DNA from: Ruminococcus sp. AF46-10NS
GTDB lineage: Bacteria; Bacillota; Clostridia; Lachnospirales; Lachnospiraceae
DNA length: 64,000 nt
Direction: 5' to 3'
NCBI RefSeq assembly: GCF_003474435.1
Contig: NZ_QRNF01000001.1
Span: 1 to 64,000, forward strand
The stretch's first letter is position 1. Each line of letters begins with the position of its first letter. Shown piece after piece: positions 28,456 through 38,706 of this stretch. The notes beneath the pieces were generated by a model. That model saw only the letters and a program-made list of their open reading frames with translations. It ran no database searches and was not told the DNA's origin. The position numbers were made by a program, and so were the translations under genes.

Positions 28456-30266
28456 GTACCATGATTCAGTATGTTTTATACCTTGCCATTCTGGTTATTT
28501 TGGCAATTCCGCTGGGCGCATACATAAAAAACGTCATGAGCGGCGAGAAAACTTTTTTGTCCAAAGTTCTGACACCGTGCGAAAACCTGATTTACAAGAT
28601 TATGCGTGTAGACAGAGAAGAACAGATGACATGGAAAAAATATGCGGTAAGTGTAATGATTTTTTCTGGTATCGGGCTTGTTTTTCTGTTCCTGCTTCAA
28701 CTTCTGCAGGGAGTTCTTCCCGGAAACCCGCAGAATCTTTCCGGTGTGAAATGGGATTTGGCATTTAACACTTCTGCAAGTTTCATTACCAATACAAACT
28801 GGCAGGCATATTCCGGTGAATCCACATTGAGTTATCTCACTCAGGCTTTAGGTCTGACTGTTCAGAACTTTGTTTCCGCAGCTACAGGTATCGCCGTTCT
28901 ATTTGCATTGATCCGTGGCTTTATCAAGGTGAAATCCTCCGGGTTGGGAAGCTTTTGGGTGGACTTGACCCGCATTGTGGTTCACATCCTGCTCCCGCTG
29001 AATCTGGTCATTTCTCTGTTGCTGGTAGGCGGCGGCGTGATTCAGAACCTGAAAAGTGCAGAAACAGTATCCCTTGTAGAACCGATTGCCGTCAGTGCAG
29101 AAGGCGAAATCCTTGAGGATGCGGTAATTGACTTAGACACCGAAACCGTCACTGTAGATGGCGAAATCGTTTCGAATGCACAGATCGTAACCGAGCAGTT
29201 CGTACCGATGGGTCCTGCGGCCAGCCAGGTCGCAATCAAACAGACCGGCACCAACGGCGGCGGTTATATGGGCGTCAACTCCGCACATCCTTTGGAAAAT
29301 CCCAATGCCTTTACCAATCTGATTGAGATGATTTCACTACTTTTAATCCCTGCGGCACTATGTTTTACTTTTGGTAACGCAGTAAAAAATAAAAAGCAGG
29401 GAATCGCAATTTTTATGGCAATGTTCCTTTGCCTTGTATTTGCACTGAGCGTGGTTGCTGTTAATGAGCAATTTGCAACACCACAACTTATTCAAAACGG
29501 AAATGTTGATGTTTCTATGGTAGATCAGGCGGGCGGAAACATGGAAGGTAAAGAAACCCGATTCGGCATTGCTGCATCTTCTACTTGGGCTACATTTACT
29601 ACAGCTGCTTCCAATGGATCCGTAAATTCTATGCATGACAGCTACACGCCGCTGGGAGGCATGGTAACAATGCTTTTGATGCAACTTGGCGAAGTTATTT
29701 TCGGTGGTGTGGGATGTGGCTTATATGGAATGCTTGCTTTCGCAATTCTGACCGTTTTTATTGCTGGACTAATGGTAGGAAGAACACCAGAATTTTTAGG
29801 CAAGAAAATAGAACCATATGAAATGAAATGGTCTGTTCTGGTATGTCTTGCAACCCCGATTGCAATTCTTGTTGGAAGTGGAATTGCAGCAGTATGGCCA
29901 GGTATTGAAAGCAGTTTGAATAATGTAGGAGCACATGGCTTTTCAGAACTGCTTTATACTTTTTCTTCCTGTGGTGGAAACAATGGTTCTGCCTTTGCTG
30001 GTTTTAATGGAAATACGATGTTCTTAAATCTATTATTGGGATTTGTGATGTTGTTTGCACGATTTTTGCCGATCATCGGGACACTGGCAATTTCTGGAAA
30101 CCTTGCGGAGAAAAAGAAAATTGCAACAACTGCCGGTACACTTTCTACAACGAATACAATGTTTGTATTTCTGCTGATTTTTATTGTCCTGCTTGTGGGT
30201 GCATTGAGTTTCTTCCCAGCATTGGCATTAGGTCCCATTGCAGAATTTTTCCAGAGTATCGTTTAA
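28452..30266 (+). CDS. kdpA: Potassium-transporting ATPase K+-binding subunit
   Basis: 604 aa, about 10 membrane segments. Channel-like subunit that selects K+; pore-loop segments such as FNTSASFITNTNWQAYSGE, GGGYMGVNSAHPLENP and SSCGGNNGSAFAGF are intact. Codon use changes near 29480: the first part is GC-richer, the last part AT-rich, suggesting mosaic origin. Starts within kdpF, ends 14 bases before kdpB. Confidence 0.95.
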   Translation: MSTMIQYVLYLAILVILAIPLGAYIKNVMSGEKTFLSKVLTPCENLIYKIMRVDREEQMTWKKYAVSVMIFSGIGLVFLFLLQLLQGVLPGNPQNLSGVKWDLAFNTSASFITNTNWQAYSGESTLSYLTQALGLTVQNFVSAATGIAVLFALIRGFIKVKSSGLGSFWVDLTRIVVHILLPLNLVISLLLVGGGVIQNLKSAETVSLVEPIAVSAEGEILEDAVIDLDTETVTVDGEIVSNAQIVTEQFVPMGPAASQVAIKQTGTNGGGYMGVNSAHPLENPNAFTNLIEMISLLLIPAALCFTFGNAVKNKKQGIAIFMAMFLCLVFALSVVAVNEQFATPQLIQNGNVDVSMVDQAGGNMEGKETRFGIAASSTWATFTTAASNGSVNSMHDSYTPLGGMVTMLLMQLGEVIFGGVGCGLYGMLAFAILTVFIAGLMVGRTPEFLGKKIEPYEMKWSVLVCLATPIAILVGSGIAAVWPGIESSLNNVGAHGFSELLYTFSSCGGNNGSAFAGFNGNTMFLNLLLGFVMLFARFLPIIGTLAISGNLAEKKKIATTAGTLSTTNTMFVFLLIFIVLLVGALSFFPALALGPIAEFFQSIV

Positions 30267-30280
30267 GGAGGGATATTGTT

Positions 30281-32349
30281 ATGACATCAAAGACGAAAAG
30301 CGCCTTCGCCGATAAGAAAATGATTGGCAGAGCGATAAAAGAATCGTTTATAAAATTAAATCCGAAAACGCAAGTGCAAAATCCGGTTATGCTGTTGGTA
30401 TATTTATCTGCAATTCTAACAACTGTATTATGGATTGTTTCTTTATTTGGATTAAAAGATGCATCTAGCGGATATACATTCTCAATCGCAGTTATTCTGT
30501 GGTTTACTTGTGTTTTCGCAAATTTTGCAGAGGCAATTGCGAGGGTAGAGGAAAAGCTCAGGCTGATGCGTTAAGAGCTTCTAAAAAAGATGTGGAAGCA
30601 CATAAAATTCCATCTGCTGACAAAAAAGAGTTAATTACAAATGTATCTTCTGCTACTTTGAAAAAAGGAGATATTGTAATTGTAAAAGCAGGTGAGCAAA
30701 TTCCTGGCGATGGAGAGGTAATTGAGGGAGCTGCTTCTGTAGATGAAAGTGCCATTACTGGCGAGTCTGCACCAGTTATTCGTGAAGCCGGTGGCGACAG
30801 AAGTGCCGTTACCGGAGGCACAACCGTCCTGTCCGATTGGATCGTTGTTCAGATTACGAGCGAAGCTGGAGCGAGCTTTCTTGATAAAATGATTGCAATG
30901 GTGGAAGGAGCCGCGAGGAAAAAGACCCCTAATGAAATCGCTTTGCAAATTTTTCTTGTAGCACTTTCCATTATTTTCATCCTTGTTACTATGTCTCTCT
31001 ATACATATTCTGTTTTTTCGGCAAAACAGGCAGGGATTGATAATCCAACATCTATTACAACATTGGTTGCTTTGTTAGTGTGTCTTGCACCTACTACTAT
31101 TGGTGCATTGCTCTCTGCCATTGGTATCGCTGGTATGAGTAGGCTCAATCAGGCAAATGTACTTGCTATGAGTGGACGAGCGATTGAAGCTGCTGGCGAT
31201 GTAGATATTCTGATGCTTGATAAAACAGGTACAATCACACTCGGTAATCGTCAGGCTCATGCGTTTATACCTGTAGACGGTGTAAGTGAAGAAGAACTTG
31301 CTGACGCAGCACAGTTATCATCTCTTGCCGATGAAACTCCAGAAGGAAGGAGTGTAGTGATTCTTGCAAAAGAAAAGTATGGAATTAGGGGGAGAGAATT
31401 AGCAGATAAGCATATGATTTTTGTCCCATTTACAGCAAAAACCAGAATGAGCGGTGTAGACTTTGATGGGAATGAAATTCGGAAGGGTGCAGCAGAATCT
31501 ATGCAGGCTTATGTTACCCAGGCAGGCGGCGTCTACTCGGAGGAATGCGACCGCATTGTACAGGATATAGCAAAACAAGGCGGAACCCCTTTGGTTGTTG
31601 CAAAAAATCATAAAATCCTTGGAGTCATTCATCTGAAAGATATTATCAAGCAGGGCGTTCAGGAAAAATTTGCAGATCTTCGGAAAATGGGAATTAAGAC
31701 CATTATGATTACAGGGGACAATCCGATGACTGCCGCTGCGATTGCAGCCGAGGCCGGAGTGGATGACTTTCTTGCTGAGGCAACACCTGAAGGAAAATTG
31801 TCTATGATTCGTGATTTTCAGGCAAAAGGTCATTTAGTTGCTATGACAGGCGACGGAACTAATGATGCCCCGGCTCTTGCACAGGCAGATGTGGCAGTTG
31901 CCATGAATACAGGAACACAGGCGGCAAAGGAAGCCGGTAATATGGTGGATTTAGATTCTTCACCTACGAAGCTGATCGATATTGTGCGTATTGGCAAGCA
32001 ACTATTGATGACACGAGGGAGTTTGACTACTTTTTCTATCGCAAATGATGTGGCAAAATATTTTGCAATTATTCCAGCTTTGTTTATGGGACTTTATCCT
32101 GGATTGTCTACACTCAATATTATGGGATTGCATTCTCCACAAAGTGCTGTACTTTCGGCTATCATCTATAATGCACTTATTATCATCGCCTTGATTCCAT
32201 TGGCGTTAAAAGGTGTAAAATATCGTGAAGTTTCAGCGGGAAAACTACTATCACGAAATTTGCTGATTTATGGTTTAGGTGGACTGGCTGCTCCATTTAT
32301 TTTCGTAAAATTGATTGATATGCTGCTAGTTCTATTAGGATTGGTATAA
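30281..32349 (+). pseudogene. kdpB: Potassium-transporting ATPase ATP-binding subunit, one frameshift
   Basis: P-type ATPase of about 689 aa if one base is restored. The first frame (30281-about 30540) reads to NFAEAIA, then should give [23 protein letters not shown] at 30539-30543 lacks a G. The second frame carries everything else: ITGESAPV (A-domain), phosphorylated Asp in [26 protein letters not shown]. As written, only 97 residues would be made and the pump would fail. Neighbouring kdpA and kdpC are intact, so a sequence error is a real possibility. Confidence 0.85.
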
Positions 32350-32362
32350 GGAAAGAGGGATT

Positions 32363-32974
32363 ATGATGAAAGCATTAAAAAGTGTATTTCCGAAAGCACT
32401 TATGATATTTTTACTATTTACTGTTATCTGTGGAGCCGCTTATACAGGGGTTGTAACCGGAGTAGCACAGCTTATCTTTCCAGATAAGGCAAATGGCAGT
32501 TTAATCGAAGTGGACGGGAAAAAATATGGTTGTGAACTTTTGGGACAACAATATACCGATGAAGAACATATGTGGGGACGTATTATGAACGTTGATATAT
32601 CTACTTATAAAGATGAAAACGGTAAAACATTGATGTATGCCGCCCCATCTAATATCTCTCCGGCAAGCGAGGAGTATGCACAGCTCGTGGCAGAGCGGGT
32701 GGAAAAGCTCCGGGCTGCCGACCTGGATATGGATGAAACAGCTGTTCCGGTGGATCTTGTTACTTGTTCCGGCAGTGGGCTTGATCCCCATATTTCCCCG
32801 GCAGCAGCGGAATATCAGGTAGCACGCATTGCAAAGGCAAATGATATGACCGAAGATGAAGTGCGTGAGATCATCCAAAACTGCACCGACGGACGATTCC
32901 TTGGCATCTTTGGTGAAGAAACCGTTAATGTGTTGGAGGTCAATCTGATGCTGGATGGTATCCTGGATGAATAA
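32363..32974 (+). CDS. kdpC: Potassium-transporting ATPase subunit C
   Basis: 203 aa. One N-terminal membrane helix (residues 12-36) and an extracytoplasmic domain with the signature PVDLVTCSGSGLDPHISPAAA and QVARIAKAN near the C-terminus. Joins KdpA and KdpB in the pump. Codon use becomes GC-richer from about 32690. 14 bases after kdpB. Followed by a 19-base perfect inverted repeat. Confidence 0.95.
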   Translation: MMKALKSVFPKALMIFLLFTVICGAAYTGVVTGVAQLIFPDKANGSLIEVDGKKYGCELLGQQYTDEEHMWGRIMNVDISTYKDENGKTLMYAAPSNISPASEEYAQLVAERVEKLRAADLDMDETAVPVDLVTCSGSGLDPHISPAAAEYQVARIAKANDMTEDEVREIIQNCTDGRFLGIFGEETVNVLEVNLMLDGILDE

Positions 32975-33064
32975 ATGAACATAGCAAAAATTGTGATGTC
33001 TTATGCGGGATTCTGACAAGGAAACGGCTGATTGAATTTCTGGCACAAGCTCGTGATAAAAGAG

Positions 33065-33127
33065 AATGCGTATCTGTATTAAGTCCTGCATCTTTAGACG
33101 GCCTTAATACAGATACGCATTTTCTTT
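33065..33127 (+). terminator. Long perfect inverted repeat after kdpC
   Basis: AATGCGTATCTGTATTAAG (33065-33083) and its exact complement (33103-33121), followed by TTCTTTT. Acts as a terminator between kdpABC and the downstream regulators. The 240-base gap 32975-33214 holds nothing else recognised. Confidence 0.75.
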
Positions 33128-33181
33128 TACCTTCTTTACTCCCTTTGATTTATAATTAAGGGCACATAAAGGGGTATAAAG

Positions 33182-33421
33182 GAGGATTACATAGAACTGG
33201 ATGAAAATCATGCCATGTTTGAGATTCCCATTCCCAAAGATTGGGCGGACCATTCGATTGGAGAGCTTGATATTCGTAAAAAATTCAATATTAACATTAT
33301 GGGAATCAAGAAAAACGGCAAGCTGGAGTTATCTATTTCTTCAGACACAGTGCTGAAAGCAGGAGATACCATGTTGGCGTTGGGAAGTAACAGAAATTTG
33401 CAAAAGTGCTTTCATACTTGA
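33182..33421 (+). pseudogene. TrkA-C (RCK_C) domain fragment
   Basis: An open frame reads through EDYIELDENHAMFEIPIPKDWADHSIGE... without a normal start codon near its GGAGG (the first ATG, 33215, is about 30 bases away). FEIPIPKDWADHSIGELDIR and DTVLKAGDTMLALGS match the C-terminal regulatory domain of TrkA/KtrA K+ channel gating proteins, which can bind cyclic di-AMP. The N-terminal NAD-binding domain is absent. Its place in a kdp cluster suggests a K+-related role before truncation. Confidence 0.6.
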
Positions 33422-33457
33422 TTTCAAGAAAAATCAAAGGAATTGGGGGGTGAATCC

Positions 33458-33976
33458 ATGCAGGATGTTATTTTATTTGTAAGTACATCAGCTATATTTA
33501 TTTTTGGGTATTTTCTGATGAATAAACTGGATGTTTTTCTGGAAAACAATTGGAATAGACAAGAAATTGCTCTGACTTACGGCGAAAACAGCTTGCGAAT
33601 TGGTTTTTCCAACCCATTAATGGCAGGCGGTCTCGCAGATGCTTTCGAGACTTACGGAAAGCAGCATCCAGATGTCTCTATCCATATTTTCAGCGGAGAA
33701 GAAAGTGAATTGTGCAGAGAACTGGAAACACACAAATTGGACATAATTTTTTTACCAGAGAATACAGACATATCAAAAAAAACTCATTATAATGCACGGA
33801 TGGTGCTTCTTCGTTGCGCCCCAGTTGTGATGGAATATGCTGACTTGCCCATTGAGCCGATTATCCAGAATCAAATCACACAAATAGCACTATGGAGGGA
33901 TTCCAAAAAATCACCTGTCATCGATTTTTTCATTGGATGCCTGAACAAATTTGCCGTGGATCAGTCGCAGATGTAG
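33458..33976 (+). CDS. Membrane-anchored LysR-substrate-domain protein in kdp cluster
   Basis: 172 aa from the ATG at 33458 (GGGGGG upstream). One N-terminal membrane helix (residues 3-22), no DNA-binding domain, then a region resembling the effector-binding half of LysR regulators (LRIGFSNPLMAGGLADAFETYGKQHPDVSIHI, HKLDIIFLP). Lies between the TrkA-C fragment and kdpD, same strand. Could be an auxiliary sensor for KdpD, or a rearranged LysR remnant. Function not established. Confidence 0.6.
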   Translation: MQDVILFVSTSAIFIFGYFLMNKLDVFLENNWNRQEIALTYGENSLRIGFSNPLMAGGLADAFETYGKQHPDVSIHIFSGEESELCRELETHKLDIIFLPENTDISKKTHYNARMVLLRCAPVVMEYADLPIEPIIQNQITQIALWRDSKKSPVIDFFIGCLNKFAVDQSQM

Positions 33977-34048
33977 GTTTTGACGTTGTGTGTTATAATA
34001 TTGAAAAAGGGAATCGCTTTTGCTTGAGTGACAGATAGGAGGGTTAAA

Positions 34049-36741
34049 ATGGAACTGCCAAGACAAGATCCGGATCAGCTTCTTCGTGCGATACGTAACG
34101 ATGCATCCACTAAGAAAAGCGGAAAACTCAAAATCTTTTTCGGTTATGCCGCAGGTGTCGGAAAGACCTATGCCATGCTTCAGGCGGCTCATCAGGCTAA
34201 GGAGCGTGGCATCGATGTGGTTGCTGGATACATAGAACCCCATGCCCGACCCCAGACGATGGCACTTCTGGACGGCTTGGAGCAGCTTCCTGTGAAACAA
34301 GTTGCTTACGAAGGAATGACCCTTCGTGAATTTGATATTGATGCTGCGCTCAAGCGAAATCCCCAGCTCATACTGGTGGATGAGTTGGCCCATACCAACG
34401 CCGAAAGCAGTCGGCACACGAAGCGGTATCAGGATGTTCAGGAACTGCTAAATACTGGAATTGATGTCTATACGACTGTAAATGTCCAACATATCGAGAG
34501 TCTCAACGATACAGTAGCCTCTATCACCGGAATTCTTGTGCGGGAGCGCATTCTGGATGCCACCTTTGATCAAGCAGATCAGGTAGAACTGGTGGATATT
34601 GAGCCTGCGGAGTTGCTGGAACGACTGGCAAGTGGAAATGTGTACCGGGAAGATCAGGCGCAGCGGGCAACAGTTAATTTTTTCACGCTGGAAAATCTCA
34701 CCGCATTGCGGGAAATCGCCCTCCGTCGGTGCGCTGACCGGGTGAACTTGCTGACGGAAAGCGCCAGAGTACAGAGCCGAGGCGATTACCATACAGACGA
34801 GCGCATTCTGGCATGTCTTTCCTCGTCGCCATCCAACGCAAAAATCATTCGGACTGCTGCAAGGATGGCAAGAGCCTTTCGGGGAACATTTACCGCTCTT
34901 TATGTGGAAACGCCAAATACAGCGGCGATGAGTGACGATGATAAAAAGCGTTTGCAGGATAATAAGCGTCTGGCCCAGCAACTTGGCGCTGCGATTGAGA
35001 CAAGTTATGGCGATGACGTGCCTTATCAGATTGCGGAATTTGCCCGTCTTTCCGGCATCTCAAAAATCGTAATTGGACGAAGTACCATTGCACGAAAGAA
35101 TATTTTCAGCAAGCCCACCTTGACGGAACGCCTGATTTCCAGCGTACCTAATCTGGATATTCATGTGATACCGGATGCCAGCACAGGAACCAGCTATCAG
35201 GAAAAAAAGAGTAAGGCGCAGGTAGATGCGATGCCCCTGCGTGATGTTCTGAAGAGTATAGTCGTATTGCTGGTAGCTACACTGATTGGCTGTGGCTTTG
35301 ACGCTCTTGGGTTCACGGAGAGTAATATTATCGCAGTTTACATATTAGGCGTACTTGTGACCGCTGTAATCACAACCAACCGACTGTGCGGGATTCTGAC
35401 CTCGGTTGTCAGTGTGCTGGTTTTCAATTTCTTTTTTACCACTCCGAGACTGACATTCCATTTTGACGATCCAAACTATATTGTTACCTTTACCATTATG
35501 TTTATAGTAACACTGCTTTCCGGATCTCTCGCTACCCGGCTGAAAGAAAATGCGAAACAATCTGCCCATACAGCTTACCGTACAAAGATTCTTTTTGAAA
35601 CCAACCAGCTTCTGCAAAAAGAGCAGGATGAGAATGCGGTAATCACCGCTACGGCAGGGCAGCTCATGAAGCTGCTGAAAAAAGATATCGTCGTCTACCT
35701 GTCTGATGGTAAAGAACTTGCCACCCCCAACGTTTTTCGTACTGTTAATAGCACTCAAGAAGATTTAATTTCTGAGAATGAGAAAGCAGTCGCCGATTGG
35801 GCCTCCGAAATAACAAACACGCAGGAGCAGCGACTGATACATTATCCAGTGCAAAGTGTCTATACCTTGCGATTCGGGTTAACCAGAATGTATATGGAGT
35901 AGCTGGTATTGCTGTGAACGGTACTCCATTGGACTCTTTTGAAAATAGCGTGCTTCTTTCCATTCTTGGCGAGTGCGCATTGGCGCTGGAAAACATCAAA
36001 AATGCCAAGGAGAAGGAGGAAGCGGCTGTCCTGGCACAAAATGAACAACTTCGTGCCAACCTGCTGCGGGCAATCTCCCATGATCTTCGGACGCCTTTGA
36101 CAGCGATTTCCGGCAGCGCAGACAATTTGCTTGCAAATTATAAAAAGATGGATGATGCATTGCGGGAGCAGACCTTTACCGATATTTATGACGATTCCAT
36201 GTGGCTGATTAATCTCGTTGAAAATTTGTTAGCAGTCACACGAATTGAGGGCGGACAGGTCAATCTAACTCGGAGTATCGAACTCATGGATGAGGTTGTT
36301 TCTGAAGCACTGAAGCACATCAACAGAAAAAGTAAAGAACACACCATTCGTGTGACCAGCGGTAAAGACTTTATCCTTGCCCACATTGACGCGAAGCTGA
36401 TCGTTCAGGTGATTATCAATTTGGTTGACAACGCCATCAAATATACCCCTGTCGGTTCAGTAATTGAAATACACACCGATCAAAAAGAGCAATGGGTCAC
36501 GGTTTCCGTTTCCGACAACGGCCCCGGGATTCCCGATGAGCAGAAACCCCGTATTTTTGATATGTTTTATAGTGGGGCCAATAAAGTGGTCGACAGCCGC
36601 AGAAGCCTTGGATTGGGGCTGTCCCTCTGTAAGTCCATTGTGACCGCCCACGGCGGCACGATTTCCGTATCAGATAATCAGCCAAATGGCACTGCTTTTA
36701 AATTTACATTACCTGCAGGGGAGGTAGAACTTCATGAATAA
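34049..36741 (+). pseudogene. kdpD: Osmosensitive K+ sensor histidine kinase, one frameshift
   Basis: About 897 aa if one base is restored. Start ATG 34049 after AGGAGGG. KdpD N-terminal domain with Walker A GYAAGVGKTY, USP-like domain (CLSSSPSNAKIIRTAARMA), four membrane segments (about 400-500), GAF-like region, HisKA with H in AISHDLRTPLTAISG and HATPase (NLVDNAIKYTP, SDNGPGIPDEQ). The frame shifts at 35807-35811 in an A-run (GAAAT, expected GAAAAT). As written, the kinase half is separated from the sensor. Overlaps kdpE by 8 bases. Confidence 0.85.
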
Positions 36742-37435
36742 ACCTTTGATATTAGTGGTTGAGGATGACCCGTCTGTACGAAATCTCATTACGACCACTT
36801 TAAAAACAAATGATTATCGTTATGTGGTAGCACCTAATGGCTCGGCAGCTATTATGGAGGCCACATCGCACAATCCTGAAATCATCTTACTGGATTTGGG
36901 CTTGCCGGATATGGATGGCGTTCAAGTCATTCAAACGGTTCGCTCTTGGTCCAATGTTCCGATTATTGTAATCAGCGCCCGAAGCGAGGATAACGATAAA
37001 ATCAAGGCGTTGGATGCCGGAGCGGACGATTATTTGACAAAGCCCTTTTCGGTAGAAGAACTGCTGGCACGACTTCGGGTGACGCAGCGAAGACTCTCGC
37101 TGATGACGGCAGAGATGTTTACTGCCAGTTCTGTATTTGTGAATGGTAAGTTGAAAGTGGATTATGCCGGGGGATGCGCTTATCTGGATGAAAACGAACT
37201 TCACCTGACACCCATTGAGTATAAGCTGTTGTGTCTGCTGTCCAAGAATGTCGGCAAGGTACTGACCCATACCTTTATCACACAAAATATCTGGGGCCGC
37301 AGTTGGGATAACGATGTGGCTTCGCTGCGGGTATTTATGGCAACATTGCGAAAAAAACTGGAGCCAACAGAGGAGTCTCCACAATATATTCAAACACATA
37401 TTGGTGTGGGCTACCGCATGATGAAAATAGAATAA
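36734..37435 (+). CDS. kdpE: KDP operon response regulator
   Basis: 233 aa OmpR/PhoB-type regulator. Receiver domain with acidic pair EDD near the N-terminus, phospho-Asp in EIILLDLGLPDMDG and Lys in DYLTKPFSVEELLAR; winged-helix C-terminal domain (ELHLTPIEYKLLCLL, VGYRMMKIE). Activates kdp transcription when phosphorylated by KdpD. Translationally coupled to kdpD. Confidence 0.94.
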   Translation: MNKPLILVVEDDPSVRNLITTTLKTNDYRYVVAPNGSAAIMEATSHNPEIILLDLGLPDMDGVQVIQTVRSWSNVPIIVISARSEDNDKIKALDAGADDYLTKPFSVEELLARLRVTQRRLSLMTAEMFTASSVFVNGKLKVDYAGGCAYLDENELHLTPIEYKLLCLLSKNVGKVLTHTFITQNIWGRSWDNDVASLRVFMATLRKKLEPTEESPQYIQTHIGVGYRMMKIE

Positions 37436-37504
37436 CGCTATGAGGACGGCCAGTGTTCTCTATGAAAAATAGACGATTGAGTTTCGGATTGCCCTAATCA
37501 TTTT

Positions 37505-37756
37505 TTGTTATTTGGAAAGGAAATCAATACCACACTTGCTACATTTATTGAAAATGGACAAGGAAAAGGCGTTGTACGGCAAGACATAATTCCGATGTTG
37601 ACAGTTTACATTTTTTGGTCAAGCATTACTTTGTTCCTTACCCTTGCACAAATGAAAGGACAATTCATATCAAAGCAATTTTCTATCTCTGAAAGCAAGT
37701 TTTTAGATTATGGGTTCAATCAGATTATAAACTTTATTTTGGAGGTGAAAATTTGA
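37505..37756 (+). pseudogene. TetR-type regulator C-terminal fragment
   Basis: An 83-codon frame with no convincing start. NTTLATFIENGQGKGVVRQD and IFWSSITLFLTLAQMK resemble the ligand-binding end of TetR regulators; the HTH is absent. AT-rich. The stop overlaps the start region of the KTR gene, a pairing often seen in Clostridia conjugative elements. Low-certainty family call. Confidence 0.45.
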
Positions 37757-37944
37757 TGATGAACAGCAGTTGGTTAATATGCCCCGTATGTGGAGGAAAA
37801 ACTCGTGATCAAATACGGAAAGATACGGTTTTGATAAATTATCCTCTTTACTGTCCGAAGTGTAAACAGACAACGCTGATAAATGTAAATGAATTGAATA
37901 CAACAGTTATCAAAGAGCCAGACGCAAAGACGCAGAGCCGATAA
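37756..37944 (+). CDS. Cysteine-rich KTR-type zinc-ribbon protein
   Basis: 62 aa from ATG 37756 (GGAGGT, 9-base spacing). Two CxxC pairs: CPVCGGKTRDQIR and YCPKCKQ form a zinc ribbon; KTR follows the first pair, as in the conjugative-element family named for it. Role unknown; it commonly neighbours TetR and resistance genes. A strong terminator follows. Confidence 0.8.
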   Translation: MMNSSWLICPVCGGKTRDQIRKDTVLINYPLYCPKCKQTTLINVNELNTTVIKEPDAKTQSR

Positions 37945-37985
37945 TCGATGAGATATTCTCACGGTTATCGGCTCTTTCTTTTTTG
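37935..37985 (+). terminator. Terminator after KTR gene
   Basis: GAGCCGATAA and TTATCGGCTC flank an inner stem (CGATGAG/CTCACG, imperfect), then TTTCTTTTTT. Confidence 0.85.
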
Positions 37986-38441
37986 ATTTTTAGGAATAAG
38001 CACTCCAAACACAAAACCGTTGCTATTTAACAGCGATGATTTGCGCTTGAGATGTCGCGGCGGTTGAAACCAAACATTTCTGCCGCCGTTTCCCTTATGA
38101 AAAATGAGAAATCGGAGGGTGTGTTAAAGTCACCCTTTTTGAGGATGCGGCGGTATCGTGGAGGTAGCGCCATGTCCATTTTTGTTTTACACAGCACTCA
38201 CGATCTTCACCAATTAAAAAAAGCATTGCTCCTCCGGGCAAGTATAACATTGCATCGGCATTATCGTTCCATGTAATTCAGCATAATAATGGCTGTTCTT
38301 GGCGCGCCAGTTTTCCCTCACGGAAATCTGGCGTTTTTTGTTGCCATTTTTTCGGAGATGACCCGGTTGCCTGCCGGTGTCGGTCTCCGCCTCCATTCGA
38401 TTCACCCGTCAATCACCCGTGAATCGAAATGGAGGTACATA
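37986..38441. other. Leader region upstream of sigma-factor fragment
   Basis: No firm gene. A 34-codon frame (MSIFVLHSTHDLHQLKK) starts at 38172 after GGAGGTAGCGCC and could be a small peptide. A terminator CGCCAGTTTTCC/GGAAATCTGGCG with TTTTTT lies at 38305-38339. A perfect 10-base inverted repeat TTCGATTCAC/GTGAATCGAA (38396-38405, 38419-38428) sits 2 bases before the next ribosome-binding site. Confidence 0.5.
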
Positions 38442-38576
38442 ATGAAGAAAATTAACCTCGGGAACTTTATCCTGATGTTTATACAACAGACTTTTTTGTA
38501 GATGTGACAGAGGAAGTAATGGAGACTATTCGAGCAGCTGAACGTGCGGAGGCTGCGTATGAGCGAAAGATGATTC
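38442..38576 (+). pseudogene. Conjugative-element sigma-factor N-terminal fragment
   Basis: ATG 38442 after GGAGGT. Reads MKKINL, then one base is missing near 38459-38462; in the next frame it continues ELYPDVYTTDFFVDVTEEV and METIRAAERAEAAYERKM, the known start of small sigma-70-like proteins of Clostridia conjugative transposons. It stops matching near 38575 where an oppositely oriented integrase fragment begins. Confidence 0.6.
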
Positions 38577-38577
38577 T

Positions 38578-38706
38578 TTCATCAACACCTGCTTCAGTAA
38601 GCAATGACACACAGGTGTGTCTTGTGTCATGTGGGCGGTGCTGAAGTTTCAATTCTTCCATCAATGGTGTCCAATAACTGTCATAATAGTTTCTATAGCA
38701 AAGCAA
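38578..38706 (-). pseudogene. Tyrosine integrase catalytic fragment
   Basis: On the minus strand: CYRNYYDSYWTPLMEELKL, box II HDTRHTC and VSLLTEAGVDERI. The same region as the retained end of the integrase at 20675, but a different allele (Asp for Asn, HRPHDTRH for NRTLHCTRH). Both ends are broken, giving a third recombinase relic boundary. Confidence 0.7.

Noticed and set aside
29465..29485. TTTGCAAC inside kdpA as an integrase arm site
   Set aside because: A single copy within a conserved coding region, not near an att site.
30530..30560. Programmed frameshift in kdpB
   Set aside because: No slippery site or stimulatory structure; a missing G restores a normal KdpB.
37935..37952. Fourth att-like site (CGATAATCGAT)
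   Set aside because: The match lies in the stem of the KTR-gene terminator and lacks the CAGTT part; likely chance.
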